From contig CM041200.1 in the NCBI GenBank assembly GCA_023078555.1, forward strand, positions 62,001 through 126,000: a DNA stretch of 64,000 nt, read 5' to 3'. Of this stretch, positions 44,794-55,704 are shown one piece after another (the stretch's first letter is position 1; every line of letters begins with the position of its first letter). Both the position numbers and the translations under genes were made by a program. The notes under the pieces were generated by a model. The model was not told where the DNA came from and searched no databases. It was given only the letters and a program-made list of their open reading frames with translations. The stretch comes from Ulva prolifera (taxonomy: Eukaryota; Chlorophyta; Ulvophyceae; Ulvales; Ulvaceae).

Positions 44794-45937
44794 TCAGTGG
44801 ACACAGCATTCACAGCCAAGATGTTGGCACTCTTATTGTCACCCCACAGAGTCGGCTTATGTGGGACGAGTTTCAAATCGAGAAGCAATTGCTTCACCCA
44901 CATCAACTCGTTGGCTGTTGCACTCATCGCGATGAGCTCAGCCTCCGTTGTATCCCCAGCCACTATACTCTGCTTTTTCGAGCGCCAGAGAATAGAATTC
45001 CCATACACTCGAATAATCATACCAGACACACTTTTCAGATCAGCAGAATTCGCAAAATCTGCATCTGAAAAAGCCTCTAGTAAACACCCATGTCCCTCAG
45101 AGCCTACAAATTTTATTCCTAAGTTCTTTGTGGACTGCAGGTATCTCAGAACATGTTGCACGGCAGACCAATGTTCCTTCAAACTACTAGACATGTGCCG
45201 GGCCAGGGCATGTGCCACATAGCTCAGGTCAGGTCGTGTCACTCCTGCAATATACTGGATGCTCCCTACAGCACTCATGAACCTGGAATGCTCAGCAGCA
45301 CTGGCTTTCTCCAGGTCAGGATGCTCTTTCGCACTCCTTACTTGTTGCCGCGGCACTAAGGGAGTGGGAGATTTGCGACAGTCAGACATACTGTACTTCT
45401 AAGCAAGTTTCGAATTTTGTTTCGTTGTGTCATGATGATTGTTTTGGCCTTGCGATCACGCATGATCTCTGTGCCAAGTGCCCATGCAAGTTCACCTAGG
45501 TCTCTGCCCTCGAATTTCGTGAGAATGATATCGACAAGTTCTTGTAGCCCCGCAGAGCTACTAAATATGAACAAGTCATCAACCCATAAGAAAATAAAGC
45601 AGCGACCAGATGTTCTAACATACAGTCCGGGATCGCTTTGTGCGCACACGAATCCCATCTCAGCTAAGACCTTTATTAAAGCTTTATGCCACTCGCGAGC
45701 AGCTTGCTTCAGGCCATACAAGGTTTTGTGCAATCTCCATACACGTGCTGTCCCGTCAGTGAAGAACGGGGGCTGTTCAACGAACACTTTCTCCTCCAGC
45801 TCACCATTCAGAAAAGCACACTGAACATCTATGTGTCTAATTTCTAAGTCTTCCTGAGCAGCAACTGACAGCAACACTCGCAGTGTCGCATAACTACCGA
45901 CAGGAGACCAAGTCTAAAAAACGTCAATACCTTCTAC
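44794..45937 (-). pseudogene. Copia B RT and RNase H, broken
   Basis: Two nonsense changes lie at the start: TAG at 45938-45940 (CAG in E) and TAG at 45914-45916 (GAG in E). RT then reads well (QCAFLNGELEEKVFVEQPP, YGLKQAAREW, FLWVDDLFIF) until a one-base loss near 45395, in the run before YSMS, puts RNase H in another frame. RNase H motifs (SDADFANS, SIVAGDTTEAELIA, WGDNKSANIL) are present up to KHIR, where the copia match ends. Confidence 0.88.
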
Positions 45938-48900
45938 CTAAGAAAAACCACGCGCTACATATCGTGCCTTATACCGCTGAACCTCACCAGCAGGCCCACG
46001 CTTGATCTTGAGCACCCATTTGCCCGAGATAGCCCGTTTGCCCGCAGGCAGATAGCACAACCCGAAGGTTCCGTGCTCACCCAGTGCATCTACCTCCTCC
46101 TGCATGGCACGCAGCCATGCATCCCTGTCAGCACTCGCGAGTGCTTCCTTCAAAGAAGGCATGTCAGGGTCGGAGGGCTTCTGCTTCCTGGCGGCAGCTG
46201 CTCTGCGCGACCCACGACGCTGAGCATTCTGCTGCTCACCAGACTCCACATGCTGAGGCTTCAGGCCTGCACAGGACACTCCACAGTCAGCCGCGGCTGA
46301 TGTGTCCTGATCGCAAGCTGAAACATCAATAGCAGCTACAACTGTCTCACTACTAGCAATGTCAGAGCCCGCAGGCTCATGCATTTGTACAGCTGCTACA
46401 TCCGCAGCCAATGGAACAAGGCGTCTGCGTACAAGAGGATTGATTTTTATGCGAGGCAAGGCGGCTGGAATGGCCCTCACCTCATCAGGCAAATCAAGCC
46501 CAACTGCGGCTGAGGGGTCCGGATCCTCTCCCCCTAATTCGGACCCGGTCTCCACCTCATCTGGCTCATCCTCCCAGAAGGGCCTCGGCGCCTCGGCTCC
46601 TCGCAGGGGCTGAGCAACTGCCCCCACGCCAGATGCTGAGGCCGCTGCCGAATTACTTCCGGAACGGACCCGCTGAGCCTCCAGATTCTGATGGGCCGCA
46701 GCCCGTTCATCATCTGAGACGGTATAGTCCATGCGCTGTTCATCATCGTCGTCATAGATGCCAGGACTGTCTTCGTCCTCATCCATGTCATCATCAGACA
46801 CACTGACAGACATTTGAACAGGAAACGCAGCTTCTACACCAGGGTCGTGCAACACGGCATTGCGCGTGAAAACATACTGCGCAGTGCGAGAGGGCATGGC
46901 GACAGGATGATGCACTTCGCCGTGCACACGAGGGGGGACAGGGACGTCAGGGTGAGGAGCAGCTCTGGATGTCGCACGCGTGCGATGCAAAGCTGCTCTG
47001 GCTATTTCCGGTGTTGCCCTAGCAGGGTCACGTCGGATTATCTCCGCAGAGGAGCCAGCTCCAAATCGTGGAGAGTACACAGCAGGACTGGGCTCAGGGT
47101 TGTCCTGCCGGAATGTCATTTCCATGACAGGAACCCTACCATGACCAGGGGGGGTGTGAAGCTGGTCACGCAGACGGCGCAACACTCCCCCATCATACGT
47201 GTGCTCTGCCGCGAAAGGAGGGACATCAGCATCAGTCACACGCTCACCCTCATCGTCCCCATCGAAGGCAACCGTATAGGAGTTCGCAAACTCTTTAGGC
47301 TCCCGCTTGTCCACAACAGCGGACGCATCGTACTTGCGTACGTGCCGGATCATCTGATCCGCAGTGCACATGACCTGGCGCACAACAAAAACCCTACGCC
47401 CAGGAACATCCTGGGCGTACACACGCTGCATGCTGGGGCCTAGACCATCCCCGACCCAGTATGCAGGCACACCCCGAGGGGACAACTTCCGCAGCTTGTC
47501 ATCCCTAGGGTGTGCATACACCTCAACCCCCCACGGACGCTGCTGCCGCAGCAGATCTTGGAACACCTCAACGGAGGTGTCTCTGAAAAAAGCCATATAA
47601 GGAATGATATCATTATCACAAGACCGCACTAAAAACTCGTCTAATTCTGTCGTCGCAAGCAACTTGTACTTGCGTTTCTCCTCATCCCTCAACTTATCGC
47701 GCTCGGCCTTTTTCATGCGCTTTCCCTTCCCCAGGCTTTTCTCAGCTTCGTCAACGTCCGCAGACGCGTTGACAGCATGCTGAGCTTTCAGGCCCTTGAG
47801 GATGCTCGCCAATTTGTCATGGTACAATGCCGAGGACGGCGTGAGATTGTGACCATGGACAACACTGGCGAGGCATTCGATCCACAGGAACAGAGGCAGG
47901 CCGCTCGCGAGCGGCACAGCACGGAGTGACTCAAAGGCCACTCCGATCCTCCTCTCGATCATGCCGTTACAGCGATGAGCGGCTGTGGGGGTCAAGCGGT
48001 GAGTGATGCCGCGATGCTGGAGGTAGAGTTTTAAGGCCGCGACCATAAACTCTCCCCCTTTGTCGGTGTGTAGGATGCGCACACCCGGTTCACCTGGCTT
48101 CACCACATTCACCCGAATGCGTTCAATAATATAAGAGATCATGGCCGCAGCCTCACTCTTCTTGCGCAGACCGACCACGAAAGTGTAACGGGTAAAGGCA
48201 CACATCACAAACAAAACATATTTCACACCACCAATTCCTACTGGAGAGACAGGACCAGCTAAATCGGCGTGCAGTTGCTCACCAGGCCACTTGGCCTGGC
48301 CCATGAGCTCACGATCATTGGCAGAGAACTTGCCCGCAGGCACTTTGCCAATTCTGCAGCCGTGACACCGATTCCCCAGTGGCTCGGAATCGACATCCAA
48401 ATTGAAATGACCATAAAATTCAGAATTGGATTGCATTCGCTTGAGAACCCAATTCGACTGGTGAAAAGACAAATGCGCAAGAAAAGCAGGTTCCAGCAAA
48501 TATGCATCATATGGGACCTCAGCTCCCCCGGCATTGGGTCGCTGCAGGTCAATGGCCGCGACCGCCACATGATGCCACTGCTGTTGATCCTCAATCACTG
48601 AGGTCGGACTGCTCTGGTTGGACCAGACTACCCCCCTACTGACAGGCGCACCGACGAGAATTGGTTTGGTCTCTACTGCCATTTTGAACGCAAAGACAGG
48701 GTGACCATCCACATCTAGTTCCTGATATTTGACGTCATCCGCTACGTCGGTAGCCATATCACCCAGTCCAGGGACATACAACACGTTTCTACGCGTATCT
48801 AGGAACATCTGCTCATGTCTAAGACCCATTGTACTGAGCAGGTTGTACGGACATTCAGGCGCATAGTAAACACCAGGGATTTCCACATCTAGCGGATGCT

Positions 48901-50170
48901 TGTTCCCATGCTTGTCCACATAAGTACCCAGGTTCACCTGAATGGTTCCCCTGCCCATGATAGAATGCTGCCCTGGTCCCGCGAGATTGGGAACTTTCTG
49001 ACACGGACCGTACTCAGTGAACATCTCACGATTTCCTACTATGTGCATGTCCGACCCACTATCGACAATTATGTTCCACGGCAGAGACGCGTCCGGTTGT
49101 GGATACTTGGCAGGCATTTCTATAGTGCAAACAGCCATGGCCGCAGCCTGTTTGCGTTGGGGGCAGTTCACATGCAAGTGTCCCTTCTTCTTGCAGAAGA
49201 AACAGGTCCTGGTCTCCTCGCGAGGAGCCTGGCCGGCTGTGAGAGCGGCGACCACAGGACCATCACCACGGTGCTGCTTGCGCCAGCCATGGCCTGGTTT
49301 GCCCGCGGGCGCCCCAGACCTAGCCTGCAGCTGTCGCTGTGAGTTGAGCAAGTCAGCATGCTCAGTCAAACGCGATATGATCACATGAGGGGAGGAGTGT
49401 TGAACTTCGCCGCGCACAGCGTTGAACTCCTCCCCCACCTCTAACAGTTTCAAACGAAGCCATCGCTGGCCCACATCGGCACCTAGTGCCTCCAGTTGAG
49501 TGTAAACACTCATCACATCACCACAATATGTCGCAACATCTCTATTGTTTTGTGACAAAGAATTAAACCGACTCCACAGTCTGTGGATTTCGGCTTCGGT
49601 GCTAGGTCTGTACTTGGCAGTCAAGTAAGACCATGCTTCACACAAGTGTGACATGCGATAGACAGTCGTCCTATCCGCGTCAGGCAAAGACATTAGGACC
49701 TGTGTCATCGCCCTAGCATGAACACGATGTTCGTCCGCAGACGGTGCGTGCTGCAACAAATGTTCTAACTCGAATTGGCCTAACCACAAAAAGACTTTCT
49801 GTTCGTACGCAACGAAACTTTCAGTCTTAAAATTCCATTCAGGGAGTTTTCCTTTAGACAAATCAGGTTCGCTACGTCCCCGAGATGCACGCAGCGCCTC
49901 GGTCAACGTTTCGAGTGATATGAAAGACTCAGTGTGACCAGGATCGTTCACAACATGAGAGGAAAAAGGCACCTGCTGGCTGCTCTGCCCAATATGGGAA
50001 GAGGGTCGTGGCCGGACAATTCGTCCGCCCCGGAGCAACATACCCGCAGGCTGTTCTCCGTCAGGGAGCTGCTGGTCAGCGTCCCTGTCGACGAGAGGCT
50101 GCCGGTCAGCATCGTCACGCCTCTCCTCGCGAGGAGAGTTGGCGTTAGAGTTTGCGTTAGAGAGAGACAT
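45938..50170 (-). CDS. Copia B gag-protease-integrase polyprotein
   Basis: 1410 residues without interruption. Gag capsid about 100-280; CCHC knuckle 323-336; protease with DSGS at 370-373; pre-integrase zinc region about 560-606 (HQSNW, CHGCRIGK); integrase with Asp636, Asp703 and Glu739 (DD35E). The integrase C-terminal part and a long acidic Ser/Asp-rich linker (about 1080-1340) follow, then INPLVRRRLVP and the first RT residues (GKWVLKIKRGPAGE). It ends at a nonsense codon in RT. The ATG at 50170 is the first Met and matches the start used for A. The frame is intact where A and C have their first frameshift, so a B-like element could supply Gag, protease and integrase. Confidence 0.95.
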   Translation of the reverse strand: MSLSNANSNANSPREERRDDADRQPLVDRDADQQLPDGEQPAGMLLRGGRIVRPRPSSHIGQSSQQVPFSSHVVNDPGHTESFISLETLTEALRASRGRSEPDLSKGKLPEWNFKTESFVAYEQKVFLWLGQFELEHLLQHAPSADEHRVHARAMTQVLMSLPDADRTTVYRMSHLCEAWSYLTAKYRPSTEAEIHRLWSRFNSLSQNNRDVATYCGDVMSVYTQLEALGADVGQRWLRLKLLEVGEEFNAVRGEVQHSSPHVIISRLTEHADLLNSQRQLQARSGAPAGKPGHGWRKQHRGDGPVVAALTAGQAPREETRTCFFCKKKGHLHVNCPQRKQAAAMAVCTIEMPAKYPQPDASLPWNIIVDSGSDMHIVGNREMFTEYGPCQKVPNLAGPGQHSIMGRGTIQVNLGTYVDKHGNKHPLDVEIPGVYYAPECPYNLLSTMGLRHEQMFLDTRRNVLYVPGLGDMATDVADDVKYQELDVDGHPVFAFKMAVETKPILVGAPVSRGVVWSNQSSPTSVIEDQQQWHHVAVAAIDLQRPNAGGAEVPYDAYLLEPAFLAHLSFHQSNWVLKRMQSNSEFYGHFNLDVDSEPLGNRCHGCRIGKVPAGKFSANDRELMGQAKWPGEQLHADLAGPVSPVGIGGVKYVLFVMCAFTRYTFVVGLRKKSEAAAMISYIIERIRVNVVKPGEPGVRILHTDKGGEFMVAALKLYLQHRGITHRLTPTAAHRCNGMIERRIGVAFESLRAVPLASGLPLFLWIECLASVVHGHNLTPSSALYHDKLASILKGLKAQHAVNASADVDEAEKSLGKGKRMKKAERDKLRDEEKRKYKLLATTELDEFLVRSCDNDIIPYMAFFRDTSVEVFQDLLRQQRPWGVEVYAHPRDDKLRKLSPRGVPAYWVGDGLGPSMQRVYAQDVPGRRVFVVRQVMCTADQMIRHVRKYDASAVVDKREPKEFANSYTVAFDGDDEGERVTDADVPPFAAEHTYDGGVLRRLRDQLHTPPGHGRVPVMEMTFRQDNPEPSPAVYSPRFGAGSSAEIIRRDPARATPEIARAALHRTRATSRAAPHPDVPVPPRVHGEVHHPVAMPSRTAQYVFTRNAVLHDPGVEAAFPVQMSVSVSDDDMDEDEDSPGIYDDDDEQRMDYTVSDDERAAAHQNLEAQRVRSGSNSAAASASGVGAVAQPLRGAEAPRPFWEDEPDEVETGSELGGEDPDPSAAVGLDLPDEVRAIPAALPRIKINPLVRRRLVPLAADVAAVQMHEPAGSDIASSETVVAAIDVSACDQDTSAAADCGVSCAGLKPQHVESGEQQNAQRRGSRRAAAARKQKPSDPDMPSLKEALASADRDAWLRAMQEEVDALGEHGTFGLCYLPAGKRAISGKWVLKIKRGPAGEVQRYKARYVARGFS

Positions 50171-50462
50171 CCTGCATTAGGACAGACGGTTGTTTGTCGC
50201 GCGCAGCAACCAAACGATGGGATGGCTGGCAAGCCGACAGGTTGAGAAAAATAAGCGAACGCGTTCGCTTTTCTCAGCGCTGATCATTGAAACAAACTTC
50301 TCGAATTGTGTCTAACAACAATGTACTACGAGAAAGCTAAATGATGCCTGCGCTTTTGACCGCAGTCTGAGCACCGGCAGAACAGTGGAATGCCCGCCGT
50401 GTCTGCGCACAGACATTGGCCGACGGCTTCCTAAACAAGACCATAAACAGACATAACGCCAA

Positions 50463-50477
50463 CATTCACCGATACCA
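50463..50477 (-). promoter_or_regulatory. Primer-binding site of copia B
   Basis: TGGTATCGGTGAATG on the minus strand beside the LTR. B has G where A and C have A at position 9 of the site. The leader 50171-50462 holds no gene. Confidence 0.8.
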
Positions 50478-50786
50478 TGTCAGAAAGACTATCCTTCGTC
50501 AGGTCAGACGCGCAGTCTTATGTCAAGTCAGGAGGCCAGCATCTCATACCTGCTGCGCACAGAGGTAGAACCGGAGTGATGCTGAGGGGAGACAAGATAC
50601 AACTAGTACCGTGAAACAGTGAAGAGAATGGTTACAGATCTCAGTGTGCACATGCTTATATGCACACTGAACACACAAGGTTACGGCGGGAAACCCTCGC
50701 GGGATCTCTTTCTTTACATCGAGACAATCTCGGCTGGCGGCTTACCCCTGCACTGGATCCGCGGATCGTCCGTGCATGGGTGCACC
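50478..50786 (-). repeat. Partial 5' LTR of copia B
   Basis: Starts TGTCAGAAAGAC on the plus strand and is lost at GTGCACC, about 40 bases before the expected outer end. A TATA-like TATAAG lies within a near-palindrome, CAGTGTGCA...TGCACACTG. Confidence 0.9.
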
Positions 50787-53077
50787 ACTCTGTCGCCACG
50801 CCCTCCCGTACTGCGCAGTATGTTGTCACGCGCAACGCTGTGTTGCACGACCCTGGTGTAGAAGTTGCGTTCCCTGTTCACGTGTCTGTCAGTGCGTCTG
50901 ATTACGACATGGAGGAGGATGACGACAGTCCTGGCATCTATGATGACGACGATGAACAGCGCATGGACTACACCGTCTCAGATGATGAAAGAGCTGCGGC
51001 TCATCAGAATCTGGAGGCTCAGCAGGTCCGTTCCGGGAGTAATTCGGCAGCGGCCTCAGCATCTGGCGCGGGGGCAGTTGCTCAGCCCTTGCGAGGAGCT
51101 GAGGCGCCGAGGCCCTTCTGGGAGGATGAGCCAGATGAGGTGGAGACCGGGTCCGAATTAGGGGGAGAGGATCCGGACCCCTCAGCCGCAGTTGGGGTTG
51201 ATTTGCCTGATGAGGTGAGGGCCATTCCAGCCGCCTTGCCTCGCATAAAAATCAATCCTCTTGTACGCAGACGCCTTGTTCCATTGGCTGCGGATGTAGC
51301 AGCTGTGCATATGCATGAGCCTGCGGGCTCTGACATTGCTAGTAGTGAGACAGTTGTAGCTGCTATTGATGTTTCAGCCTGCGACCAGGACACATCAGCC
51401 ACGGCTGACTGTGGAGTGTCCTGTGCAGGCCTGTAGCCTCAGCATGTGGATTCTGGCGAGCAGCAGAATGCTCAGCGTCGTGGGTCGCGCAGAGCAGCTG
51501 CCGCCAGGAAGCAGAAGCCTTCCGACCCTGATCTGCCTTCTATGAAGGAAGGACTCGCGGGTCCAGACAGGGATGCATGGCTGCGTGCCATGCAGGAGGA
51601 GGTGGAAGCACTGGGTGAGCACGGGACTTTTATGTTGTGCTATCTGCCTGCGGGTAAGAAAGCTATCTCGGGCAAGTGGGTGTTCAAGATCAAGCGCGGA
51701 CCCGCTGGTGAGATTCAGCGGTACAAGGCACGATATGTAGCTCGTGGTTTTTCTCAGGTAGAAGGAGTAGATTTCTTCGAGACATGGTCTCCTGTCGGTA
51801 GTTATGCGACACTGCGTGTGTTGCTGTCTATAGCTGCTCAGGAGGATCTGGAGATTAGGCATATAGATATACAGTGTGCTTTTCTGAACGGTGACCTGGA
51901 GGAAGAGGTTTTCGTTGAACAGCCCCCGTACTTTACAGACGGGACAGCACGTGTATGGAAATTGCATAAGACTGTGTATGGCCTGAAGCAAGCCGCTCGC
52001 GAGTGGCATAAAGCTTTAGTAAAGGTCTTGGCTGAACTGGGATTTGTGTGCGCACAGAGTGATCCCGGACTGTATGTCAGTGAAACCAGTCGCTGCTTTA
52101 TCTTTCTGTGGGTGGATGATTTGTTTATTTTCAGTTGCTCTGCGGGGCTGCAAGAAATCATCACTGTCATTCTCACAAAATTTGAAGGTAGAGACCTAGG
52201 CGTTCTGTCTTGGGCACTCGGCACTGAGATCACGCGTGATCGGAAGGCCAAAACAATCACAATGACACAACGTACCAAAATCCAGAACCTGCTGGAAAAG
52301 TACAGCATGTCTGACTGTCGTAAATCTCCCACTCCATTTGTGCCGCGGCAACAACTAAGGAGTGTGAAAGAGCATCGTGACCTGGAGAAAGCCAGTGCTG
52401 CTGAGCATTCCAGGTTCATGAGTGCTGTAGGGAGCATCCAGTATATTGCAGGAGTGACACGACCTGACCTGAGCTATGTGGCACATGCCCTGGCCCGGCA
52501 CATGTCTAGTAGTCTGAAGGAACATTCGTCTGCCGTGCAACATGTTCTGAGATACCTGCAGTCCACAAAGAATTTAGGAATAAAATTTATAGGCTCTGAG
52601 GGACACGGGCGTTTGCTAGAGGCTTTTTCAGATGCAGATTTTGCGAACTCTGCTGATCTGAAAAGCGTGTCTGGTATGGTTATTCGGGTGTATGGGAACT
52701 GTGTTCTCTGGCGTTCGAAGAAGCAGAGTATAGTGGCTGGGGATACAACAGAGGCTGAACTCATTGCGATGAGTGCAACAGCCAACGAGTTAATGTGGGT
52801 GAAGCAATTGCTTCTTGATTTGAAACTCGTTCCGAATAAGCCAACTCTGTGGGGTGACAATAAGAGTGCCAACATCTTGGCTGTGAATGCTGTGTCCACT
52901 GACAGATCCAAGCACATTCGTGTGCGGCACTTGCGAGTGCGGGAATATGTCCAGATGGATGAACTTAAGGTAGCATGGGTAGGCACTGTTGATCAGTTAG
53001 CGGATGTGTTTACTAAAGTGCTGCCCGGACCTGCTTTGCTAGAAGTTCGTAATAAACTCCAGCTAGTGGAAACGTAG
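50785..53077 (+). pseudogene. Copia E linker, RT and RNase H
   Basis: Carries the acidic linker (VATPSRTAQYVVTRNAV onward), INPLVRRRLVP, and complete RT (GKWVFKIKRGPAGE, FFETWSPVGSYATLR, FLWVDDLFIF) and RNase H (SDADFANS, GDTTEAELIA, KHIRVRHLRVRE) to the natural stop. One nonsense codon, TAG at 51434-51436 (AAG in A, in CAGLKPQH), separates the linker from a 543-codon open RT-RNase H frame. That second frame is free of lesions, including T5 at the site where A and C have T6. It could be translated only by internal initiation or after readthrough. Confidence 0.93.
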
Positions 53078-53085
53078 CAGGGTTT

Positions 53086-53094
53086 ATGGGGGAG
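53086..53094 (+). promoter_or_regulatory. Polypurine tract of copia E
   Basis: ATGGGGGAG just before the 3' LTR. Confidence 0.85.
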
Positions 53095-53727
53095 TGTCAC
53101 AATGCATGAGCCTGCGGGCAGCAGCGTGGTGACAGGTGCTCCCATGCACGGACGATCCGCGGATCTCCAGTGTAGGGGTAAGCCGCCAGCTAGGATTGTC
53201 TCGATGTAGTGAGAGAGATCGTACGAGGGTTTTCCGCCGTAACCTTGAGTGTTCAGTGTGCATATAAGCATGTGCACACTGAGATCTGTAACCTTTCCTA
53301 TCACTGTTTCACGGTACTAGCTGTATCTTGTCTCCCCTCAGCATCTCTCCGGTTCTACCTCTGTGTTGTGAAAGTGCCTCGTAGCGCACAAGGCAGGTGC
53401 ACATTCGAATGCACGCACGGGGTGACACGTGGCAGTCACCAGCCCGCGAATGAGAAGACACATTCCAGCTCTCTGTATAGGTCGAACAAGGTCATGGTTA
53501 AAGTATCTGACTCAGATACTGACCATGCAGGTGTGATCCCAGATCTCAGGCGTCATGTGCTAAGTACTCCGCACACATACTTAACATTTCGCCCAACTAA
53601 ACTTACGGTATGACGCTTCCACTCGCGCTTGCATTCGAACACTCTGTGCGCAGCAGGTATGAGATGCTGGCTTCCTGACTTGACATAAGACTGCGCGTCT
53701 GACCTGCAGATGAGTGACTTTCTGACA
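53095..53727 (+). repeat. 3' LTR of copia E, interrupted
   Basis: TGTCACAATG to TTTCTGACA; 350 bases of LTR once the nested 278-base insert and its 5-base duplicate are taken out. TATAAG lies inside CAGTGTGCA...TGTGCACACTG at about 53258-53285. Confidence 0.92.
53364..53641. mobile_element. Solo LTR nested in copia E LTR, TSD CTCTG
   Basis: 278 bases, TGTTGTGAAAG to CATTCGAACA, with CTCTG on both sides (53359-53363, 53642-53646). It cuts the LTR of E at TTCTACCTCTG|TGCGCAGC, as comparison with A shows. It is the second copy of the family at 1996-2273. Confidence 0.93.
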
Positions 53728-54931
53728 GTCCCTGGCGGCTGGCGTTGTTGGCACCCTGGTTCTGAAGATACTTCCTGACTTCCGGATGCAAATCCGGGCA
53801 GCCCTTCTGGAGGTGTCCAGTCTTCTTGCGTACGTGGCAGGTGCGCGTCTCGCCATTGGCGATCGCGGCGACAGCTGCCGGTTGTCCTCGGTTCCCATTG
53901 CCCCCTCTGTAGCCATGGCCTTGGCCGTGGCCTCGGCCTGCTATGCCACCACCATGTGCGGGCCCACAGGCATCTAAAGCCTGGGCATGGTTGGTAATGG
54001 CAGCTATTTGAGTCAGGAAATCTTTTCCGCCCTGCTCACTACGCAATGATACATACTCTCGGCCGAGAGGCTCAAACAACTTGTTGCTGACCTGATATGG
54101 AGCAGGCGCAGCACCGAGAGCAGTAAGCTGGTTCACCAGCGACATGATGAGTGTACAATAATCCTCAACTTGTTTTGCCCTGGCACCTCTGAGCGTGGCA
54201 CGAGAGATCCTATCCCAGAGACTCCTAACCTCAGCCTCTTTGCTGGGCATATACTTGGCTCTCAAGGCAGCCCAAATATCACACAGCGTAGTATGAACCC
54301 GGACATACTCTAAGTCCTGTGCACGCAGCTGAAAACAGACTACAGCCAACACCTTATCATGGACACTTGTCTCAGGTCCAGTGGGGAAAGCAGTGAGCAA
54401 ATGGTACAGGCCATGGCCTTTCAACCATAGCTCGACACGGAACTCAAAGGTTGAGAACCTCTCGCCCCTTGCAAAATCCCAAGACGGGGTCTTGCCTTTG
54501 TCTATTGCGGGTTAACGCACAGACACAGCTCTCGTTGCATCTACAATAGCATGAGCATCGACTACAGTACCAGGCGGATGGAGATCAGCGACAGGGCCAG
54601 CATTGCCTTGAGCCATAGCTCGCAGCGCAGCAGCCTGAGCCTCAGCATCCGATCGTGCCTGTTCCGCTCGCTGTAAAGCATCACGGAGAGAGTTTGCTTC
54701 AACCTGGGCGCGCATTGCCATAGCATTGGTTGCCTCACGCTGAGAGGCAGCTCGGGCAGCAGCAGCATGCCCTCGGGTGCCGGCTGCAGGGCCTAGTGAG
54801 CTAGCACCAGCTCCTGCAGCCCTACCTGTGGCTTGAGCAGCTACAGCCATGGCTGAGCGCTCAGCCTCGAGTCTTTGTGCATCAGCCATAGCTTCAGCAT
54901 CAAAGTTCTCGACTGATTCAGGATTAGACAT
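53728..54931 (-). pseudogene. Copia D2 gag, broken and truncated
   Basis: The same gag lineage as D1: an Ala/Glu/Arg-rich coiled coil (54600-54880), then the capsid region (FSTFEFRVELWLKGHGL). A GAA-to-TAA-type nonsense at about 54511-54513 falls before PAIDKGK, and the CCHC knuckle has Arg for the second Cys (CHVRKKTGHLQKGC). The frame continues to the residues just after the knuckle, where E's LTR starts. The remainder of D2 is not in the window. Confidence 0.88.
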
Positions 54932-55172
54932 CTACCTGCAGCGAAACAAATCTGCTTTCGCTAAGGGTCAAGTCGATCAAACCCGTAGGCTTTGACGACG
55001 CACAATCCTAAACCGTCGTCATTCAGTTCACAATCAAACATGTGACAACCTGTGACATAATGACGGTTGATCTGGTCATTGATTACGCACTGATGACAGT
55101 GCGGTTGCCCGTAGCCGCGCGCAATCATATGACAACCACCTCATCGCGCAACTAATGCAGCGACACAACACA

Positions 55173-55184
55173 TCACCGATACCA
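55173..55184 (-). promoter_or_regulatory. Primer-binding site of copia D2
   Basis: TGGTATCGGTGA on the minus strand, next to the LTR. Confidence 0.78.
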
Positions 55185-55559
55185 TGTTATAAACGAGAAC
55201 CTATTATGTGTGCATTAGGAGGTTAGTAGTGCCTATACCTGGAGAGCCGCCGGGTCGTACGAAAGGTCACTACACAGATCAGGGAGAATACTGCACTGGA
55301 TGCAAGACAGTGCAGGAACCTATGGAAGATGTAAGAGAAAGGTTACTTTAGACTTGGACGCATACAACTATATGCGACCATTCGTGCATGTCTACCGTGG
55401 CCCAATGACAATGGCCCGGGGCGAGCCGCTCACGGAGCGCCCCAAGTATGCTCATGCATACTATCCTAACATAACACGGGTTGGGCCCTTGGCCACCATG
55501 CCCATGCGCAGACTTGCGCGTCATGCATTGCAGGTGTACCTAGACACTGATTTATGACA
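55185..55559 (-). repeat. 5' LTR of copia D2
   Basis: 375 bases, TGTTATAAAC to TTTATGACA on the plus strand. It shares blocks such as GTTGGGCCC and CGTCATGCATTG with the D1 LTR. Confidence 0.83.
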
Positions 55560-55704
55560 CTGGGAACTCGCCCAGCGGAGCGGGTGGGTGCCGGCGGCGC
55601 GGCCTCCCCACGTCAAATCCGACTCCTGCGACCAATGAATAATGCTCTGAGTGCTATCACCGTGTTCAGACGTCTCCTAGCACGACAATGGCTGAGCGGT
55701 ACTG

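Larger units (their letters stand above)
44780..50786 (-). mobile_element. Ty1/copia element B, both ends truncated
   Basis: Same lineage as A, C, E and F. Reading leftward: part of the 5' LTR (50478-50786), primer-binding site (50463-50477), gag-protease-integrase-linker in one open frame, then RT and RNase H with lesions. The left end lies in RNase H near 44780 (after the SKHIR motif), so the last 60 codons and the 3' LTR are missing. The right end joins element E through GTGCACC at 50780-50786. It is the best copy of the 5' half of the polyprotein in the window. Confidence 0.93.
50780..53727 (+). mobile_element. Ty1/copia element E, 5'-truncated
   Basis: Begins in the polyprotein linker, at a motif shared with B's LTR, and runs through RT and RNase H to a complete 3' LTR (53095-53727, enlarged by a nested solo LTR). 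Gag, protease, integrase and the 5' LTR are missing. The right side abuts copia D2 exactly after the LTR end at 53727, so E inserted into D2 before its 5' half was lost. Confidence 0.93.
53728..55559 (-). mobile_element. Ty1/copia element D2, 5' part only
   Basis: A 5' LTR (55185-55559), primer-binding site (55173-55184), leader and part of gag. It is truncated by E on the left. D2 and D1 agree in gag domain order and LTR ends but differ at many positions, so they are older relatives rather than recent sisters. Confidence 0.88.
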
